From Marivirga lumbricoides (GTDB lineage: Bacteria; Bacteroidota; Bacteroidia; Cytophagales; Cyclobacteriaceae): a stretch of 64,000 nt of DNA. Numbering within the stretch: the first letter of the stretch is position 1; each line of letters begins with the position of its first letter. Both the position numbers and the translations under genes were made by a program. The stretch lies in assembly GCF_014636295.1 (NCBI RefSeq), contig NZ_BMEC01000002.1:428729-492728 (forward strand), given 5' to 3'. The notes beneath the pieces were generated by a model. It saw only the letters and a program-made list of their open reading frames with translations. It was not told the origin of the DNA and searched no databases. Shown here in pieces: positions 60,231-64,000 of this stretch.

Positions 60231-61409
60231 CGATGCGAAAGCATTGTTATCACCTCTAACTACAAACATTTAAACCTGCGGTTTAAATCAACAGATTCCC
60301 TTCTCCCGATAAGGGTCGGGACAAGTTGCAAGGGAATAGCCTGCCCCGCAATTTAAGCGGGGACGTTCTAATTGCATTTCCGGAGGTGCCACTTGTGCAA
60401 AAAGGGAATAGTCTGCACCACAATTTAAGCGGGAACCTACTAATTCTATTTTTCCTTAAAGATACTATTTAAGCTGCCATAATTTCAGATTGCCCTTTTG
60501 CCTGAACCAAGTACAATGCCATCAGATGCCGTCATTCCCGAAGTTTTCGTAGGGCAACGGAGAAAACTGTCGGGAATCTTTTCAACGATGCGAAAGCATT
60601 GTTATCACCTCTAACTAAAAGTATTAAAACCTGTGGTTTAAAATCAACAGATACCCTTCTCCCGATAAGGGTCGGGACAAGTTGCAAGGGAATAGTCTGC
60701 CCCGCTATTAAAGCGGGGACGTTCTAATTGCATTTCCGGAGGTGCCACTTGTGCAAGATGGGAATAGCCTGCACCACAATTTAAGCGGGAACCTGCTAAT
60801 TCTATTTTTCCTTAAAGATACAATTTAAGCTCCCATAATTTCAGATTGCACTTTTGCCTGAACCAAGTACAATGCCATCAGATGCCTTCATTCCCGAAGT
60901 TTTCGTAGGGCAACGGAGAAAGCTGTCGGGAATCTTTTCAACCATGCGAAAGCATTGTTATCACCTCTAACTACAAACATTTAAACCTGCGGTTTAAATC
61001 AACAGATTCCCTTCTCCCGATAAGGGTCGGGACAAGTTGCAAGGGAATAGCCTGCCCCGCAATTTAAGCGGGGACGTTCTAATTTCATTTCTGAAGGTGC
61101 CACTTGTGCAAAAAGGGAATAGTCTGCACCACAATTTAAGCGGGAACCTACTAATTCTATTTTTCCTTAAAGATACTATTTAAGCTCCCATAATTTCAGA
61201 TTGCACTTTTGCCTGAACCAAGTACAATGCCATCAGACACCGTCATTCCCGAAGTTTTCGTAGGGCAACGGAGAAAGCTGTCGGGAATCTTTTCAACCAT
61301 GCGAAAGCATTGTTATCACCTCTAACTACAAACATTTAAACCTGCGGTTTAAATCAACAGATTCCCTTCTGCAAGGGAATGACGTTCTAATTGCATTTCC
61401 GGAGGTGCC
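60231..61409. repeat. Tandem array of about 355-bp structured repeat units
   Basis: Three full units (60232-60586, 60587-60942, 60943-61297) and a partial fourth (61298-61409) are nearly identical, each starting at a hairpin AACGATGC-GAAA-GCATTGTT with a GNRA-type tetraloop. Other hairpins in each unit are ATTTAAACC/GGTTTAAAT, ATTCCCTT/AAGGGAAT enclosing TCCCGA/TCGGGA, CCCCGC/GCGGGG and ATTCCCGA/TCGGGAAT. The unit also contains an internal duplication (AAGGGAATAGCCTG... and AAGGGAATAGTCTG...). The fourth copy lacks the inner TCCCGA hairpin. No coding frame runs through it. It lies between the response regulator promoter and the end of the epoxide hydrolase gene. A diverged copy is at 43526-43622. 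Function unknown. Confidence 0.92.
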
Positions 61410-61457
61410 CTATAACATCTAGACATGCAGCTGTGCCTTTGAAGTTATTAAATTTTT

Positions 61458-62588
61458 CTAAATAGCTAATTGTTTAAAAAAATCTTTTATATCCTTTGCT
61501 AACAAATCTGGTTGCTCCATTGCTGCGAAATGTCCACCAGCCGGCATTTCAGTCCAATGGGTGATATTGAATCCTTTTTCGATATATGAACGTGGTGGCG
61601 TAGGTAATTCTTTCGGGAATTTTGCAAATGCAACAGGGATTTTTATATAATCATTTTCACCAAACTGTAAGGGATGTTTGCTGTTTTCATTATACATTCG
61701 GATGGATGAATGAATCGTTTGAGTCATCCAATAGAGTGTTATGTTGGCAAGTAATTCATCCTTTGTAAATATAGAATTGATCTCCCCATTGTTATCGCTC
61801 CACGAATTAAATTTTTCAATAATCCAGGCACATAATCCTACTGGCGAGTCATTTAATCCGAAGGCTAATGTGATGGGCTTTGTACTTTGTATAAATGAAT
61901 ATGCAGCTTCTTTAGAAGCCCACTCTGATGCGTATTTTTGGAAAGCTACCACTTCATCTGTCAATTGCTCCCCGTCTTTTAAAAATGGTTTGTAAGAGCC
62001 AGAAATGTAATTTAGATGCAAACCAATTAGGTTGAGAGGATATTTTAAAGCGAGCCAAGAGCTAACCCCGGAACCAATATCTCCGCCTTGTGCTCCGTAT
62101 TTTTCATATCCCAATTCCATCATTAACTTGTGCCATAAATGCGCCACAAATTCCGAATTGCAGCCTTCAACCTGACTTTTCCCTGAATATCCAAACCCAA
62201 TAAGGGAAGGGATCACTAAATCAAAAGAAATTTCTTCATCATTAGTCAACAAAGGTATTAGCTTAAGCATTTCGATAAAGGAACCCGGCCAACCGTGAGT
62301 TATGATTAATGGAATTCTTTTTTTGCCTTTTCCTTCAACGTGTATAAAGTGAATATCATAACCATCAATGGTTGCAATGAAATTTGGAAAAGAATTTATT
62401 TCAGCTTCTACTTTTCTCCAGTTGAATTCGTACAGCCAATAATTGGATAATTCTTTCATAAAAGAAAGATTGGTTCCGTAAATCCAATTTGAGTTAGCTA
62501 TTTCATCTGGCCAGCGTGTATTTTTAATTCTATTTTTTAAGTCATCAAGAATTTCTTCGGAAATATTGGCTGAAAATGGTCTTATCAT
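61458..62588 (-). CDS. Epoxide hydrolase, microsomal type with EHN domain
   Basis: A 376-residue alpha/beta hydrolase of the microsomal/juvenile-hormone epoxide hydrolase type. The N-terminal EHN lid-wrapping domain is clear ('RPFSANISEEILDDLKNRIKNTRWPDEI', then 'LSFMKELSNYWLYEFNWRKVEAEINSFPNF', about 1-105). The oxyanion motif is H-G-W-P-G-S (99-103 region), the nucleophile D170 lies in 'AQGGDIGSGVSSWLAL', and the base H353 in 'MPAGGHFAAMEQP'. It should open epoxides to diols in the cytoplasm. The repeat array is immediately downstream. It is unrelated by architecture to the soluble type at 978-1985. Confidence 0.9.
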   Translation of the reverse strand: MIRPFSANISEEILDDLKNRIKNTRWPDEIANSNWIYGTNLSFMKELSNYWLYEFNWRKVEAEINSFPNFIATIDGYDIHFIHVEGKGKKRIPLIITHGWPGSFIEMLKLIPLLTNDEEISFDLVIPSLIGFGYSGKSQVEGCNSEFVAHLWHKLMMELGYEKYGAQGGDIGSGVSSWLALKYPLNLIGLHLNYISGSYKPFLKDGEQLTDEVVAFQKYASEWASKEAAYSFIQSTKPITLAFGLNDSPVGLCAWIIEKFNSWSDNNGEINSIFTKDELLANITLYWMTQTIHSSIRMYNENSKHPLQFGENDYIKIPVAFAKFPKELPTPPRSYIEKGFNITHWTEMPAGGHFAAMEQPDLLAKDIKDFFKQLAI

Positions 62589-62830
62589 TGTTGTTATTTG
62601 TAAAATTTTCTGTTTCAGCTCAAATGGTAGTTAACACCAATGTATGAATTCGAGGCTGATTAAAAGTACTAAAATTTTAGTTTACTTCCGAGGCAATCAG
62701 CAGGATTGGCTTGCTAACTTTTTCTAACACAGTAAGTCAATTCTGCAGATTGACCAAGCTTCCCACAAAGAGCGAAAGAAACAATAATCTACTGAACAGC
62801 TATGATTTATTATAGAATATTATAGAGAGT

Positions 62831-63667
62831 TTATTTAACATTGATAACTTTTCCGCCTTTAATAAAATACATGATCATAGTTGCAAAAAGGCTAATTATT
62901 AACCCCGAAATTTGACCTAAAATCAAAAGAAATAAAGAAAACCATAAATTAAATCTCCCTTCAAAAACAGTTATAATAATGATTTCAGAGAATGCTATTA
63001 GCCACAGAATTGAAAAATAGCTAGCAGTCAGTCTAAATATTTCTTTATAGGAATTTTGCATGGTGAATAACTTTGAATAGGACCAAAAGCTAAGAATCCA
63101 CATTAGTAGCATTATGCCAAAAAAAGTATAGGTACCAATATCCCCAAAGCTAAACCCTCCAAAGTTTCCTGGGATTATTAAGATTTGAAGAACAAGCAGA
63201 GCTAATAAACTAAAAGTAAAAGAATGTTTTAATTTGTTCGAAGATGATATTTTTTCCAATAAAAAAGGTATTCTTACTCCCTCTTCTTGGACGGATATAA
63301 ACATCTGTTTTTGACCTAAATTTCTCTTCGAAAAGCCATTACTACTATATTTCAATGACTTTTGCTTGTCTATAGTAAAAGGTTTATTTTCTATCTTTTT
63401 TCTACCATAATGCTCTTGAAAATAGTTAAGGAATTGAATATAATTTTCTTCACTTATTTTGAGACCACTTGACTTACCATTTTCTACAATAAAATATTCA
63501 TAAGCTGAACCATCTTTCTTTTTTTTAACTGATATGTCATTAGTAGATTTTCTCTTGTTTAATGCATTTTCTAGATTCTTTAGTTGTTTAGCATTATTAA
63601 CAGATTCACTAAAAACTAACCATCTACGATAATCAGTTTCAAATTCAATATCTCGATTAGTATCCAT
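62831..63667 (-). CDS. Unknown membrane protein with soluble N-terminal domain
   Basis: A 278-residue protein of unrecognised family. The first about 150 residues are soluble and basic ('FSESVNNAKQLKNLENALNKRKST', 'YFIVENGKSSGLKISEENYIQFLNYFQEHYG'), followed by four or five hydrophobic helices between residues about 150 and 270 ('FTFSLLALLVLQILIIP', 'YTFFGIMLLMWILSFWSYS', 'SYFSILWLIAFSEIIIITVF', 'LWFSLFLLILGQISGLIISLFATMIMYF'). The start was taken at the ATG (63667); a TTG two codons earlier is also possible. It sits between a hydrolase gene and an insertion sequence, is AT-rich, and may be accessory DNA. Confidence 0.6.
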   Translation of the reverse strand: MDTNRDIEFETDYRRWLVFSESVNNAKQLKNLENALNKRKSTNDISVKKKKDGSAYEYFIVENGKSSGLKISEENYIQFLNYFQEHYGRKKIENKPFTIDKQKSLKYSSNGFSKRNLGQKQMFISVQEEGVRIPFLLEKISSSNKLKHSFTFSLLALLVLQILIIPGNFGGFSFGDIGTYTFFGIMLLMWILSFWSYSKLFTMQNSYKEIFRLTASYFSILWLIAFSEIIIITVFEGRFNLWFSLFLLILGQISGLIISLFATMIMYFIKGGKVINVK

Positions 63668-63940
63668 TGGCAATTATTATAATTCTCAATAACATCCGAA
63701 CAAGATTACCATAGTATATTTTATCGCCTTGCTTTTTAAGGCCATGAACATAACTTCTTTCTTTACCAAATCCTAACACTCCATCGAAAAGCAATAAAAA
63801 ACACTTAAAAGTAAGTAGTATTAAAAATAAATTTCCGGAAGCTTTTTATGGTTTATGACTTGACATTTACTATTGTAAGCTTCCCTTAAAACCGAACTGT
63901 TTAAAAGTATAGAAATATTTATTAATTTTAAACAGTAGTT

Positions 63941-64000
63941 ATGAAGAAGAGTAAATTTTCACCACAACAAATCGCACGGATTTTAAAGGAATTCGATAAC
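63941..64000 (+). mobile_element. Start of an IS3-family transposase gene (OrfA), cut by the window edge
   Basis: The last 60 bases encode 'KKSKFSPQQIARILKEFDN', the typical N-terminus of IS3-family OrfA proteins (HTH_Tnp_1). The ATG is at 63941. The left end of the element probably lies in the preceding about 100 bases (a candidate terminal repeat begins TGACTTGACATTTACTATTG at 63856), but this cannot be fixed without the right end, which is outside the window. Confidence 0.75.

Noticed and set aside
60231-61409. CRISPR array
   Set aside because: Units are about 355 bp, nearly identical throughout, without unique spacers, and no cas genes are present.

Overview
The window is a chromosomal segment from a Bacteroidota bacterium, most likely of the order Cytophagales (Marivirga/Fulvivirga-like; the genus is an inference). 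The signs are low GC, TonB receptors with N-terminal carboxypeptidase-regulatory domains, a type IX secretion (T9SS) gene (porQ) together with a T9SS-sorted cellulase, DUF4374 and DUF4407 proteins, no Shine-Dalgarno pattern, several TTG/GTG starts, and promoters of the Bacteroidota -33/-7 type (TTTG, 19 bases, TAnnTTTG).

Bases 1-9,000 hold small redox and detoxification genes (peroxiredoxin-like protein, epoxide-hydrolase-type alpha/beta hydrolase, nitroreductase), a VOC-EVE-MarR operon with a palindromic operator, a Crp/Fnr regulator, a decayed amidohydrolase, a matrixin-like lipoprotein protease, an Ntn hydrolase and a membrane-bound XRE regulator. Bases 9,000-24,000 are the most informative part. 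Two complete iron/xenosiderophore uptake loci of the Xus type (TonB receptor, DUF4374 lipoprotein, PepSY inner-membrane protein) face each other with different gene orders, and a shared pseudo-palindromic operator sits just downstream of the -7 element at each transcription unit. Between them lie an EF-hand protein upstream, a TetR-SDR pair sharing its own operator, and a secreted GH5 cellulase.

Bases 24,000-37,000 carry a sodium:alanine-type symporter with an unusual periplasmic extension, a glycosylasparaginase, an OmpA/propeller protein, the tight lon-porQ-hslU cluster and an SDR. Bases 36,200-39,700 form a copper module: an AraC regulator with a built-in HMA-like domain, preceded by a long palindrome and followed by a CopA-type ATPase. 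Bases 39,900-50,400 read mostly leftward: an HD hydrolase, a divergent class I isoprenoid-synthase-like protein, a DUF4407 protein, a YCII-ECF sigma pair, a HAD phosphatase, an NTF2-like protein, a nitrilase-family protein and a DEAH helicase with two membrane segments. Bases 50,400-60,200 hold a hybrid CheB-CheR-PAS histidine kinase with a lone receiver, a LysE exporter, and a response regulator-kinase-PepSY-like-porin run.

Bases 60,231-61,409 are a gene-free tandem array of about 355-bp units full of nested hairpins; a diverged, shortened copy lies at 43,526-43,622. The window ends with a microsomal-type epoxide hydrolase, an unknown membrane protein and the start of an IS3-family transposase. 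No rRNA, tRNA or CRISPR array was recognised.
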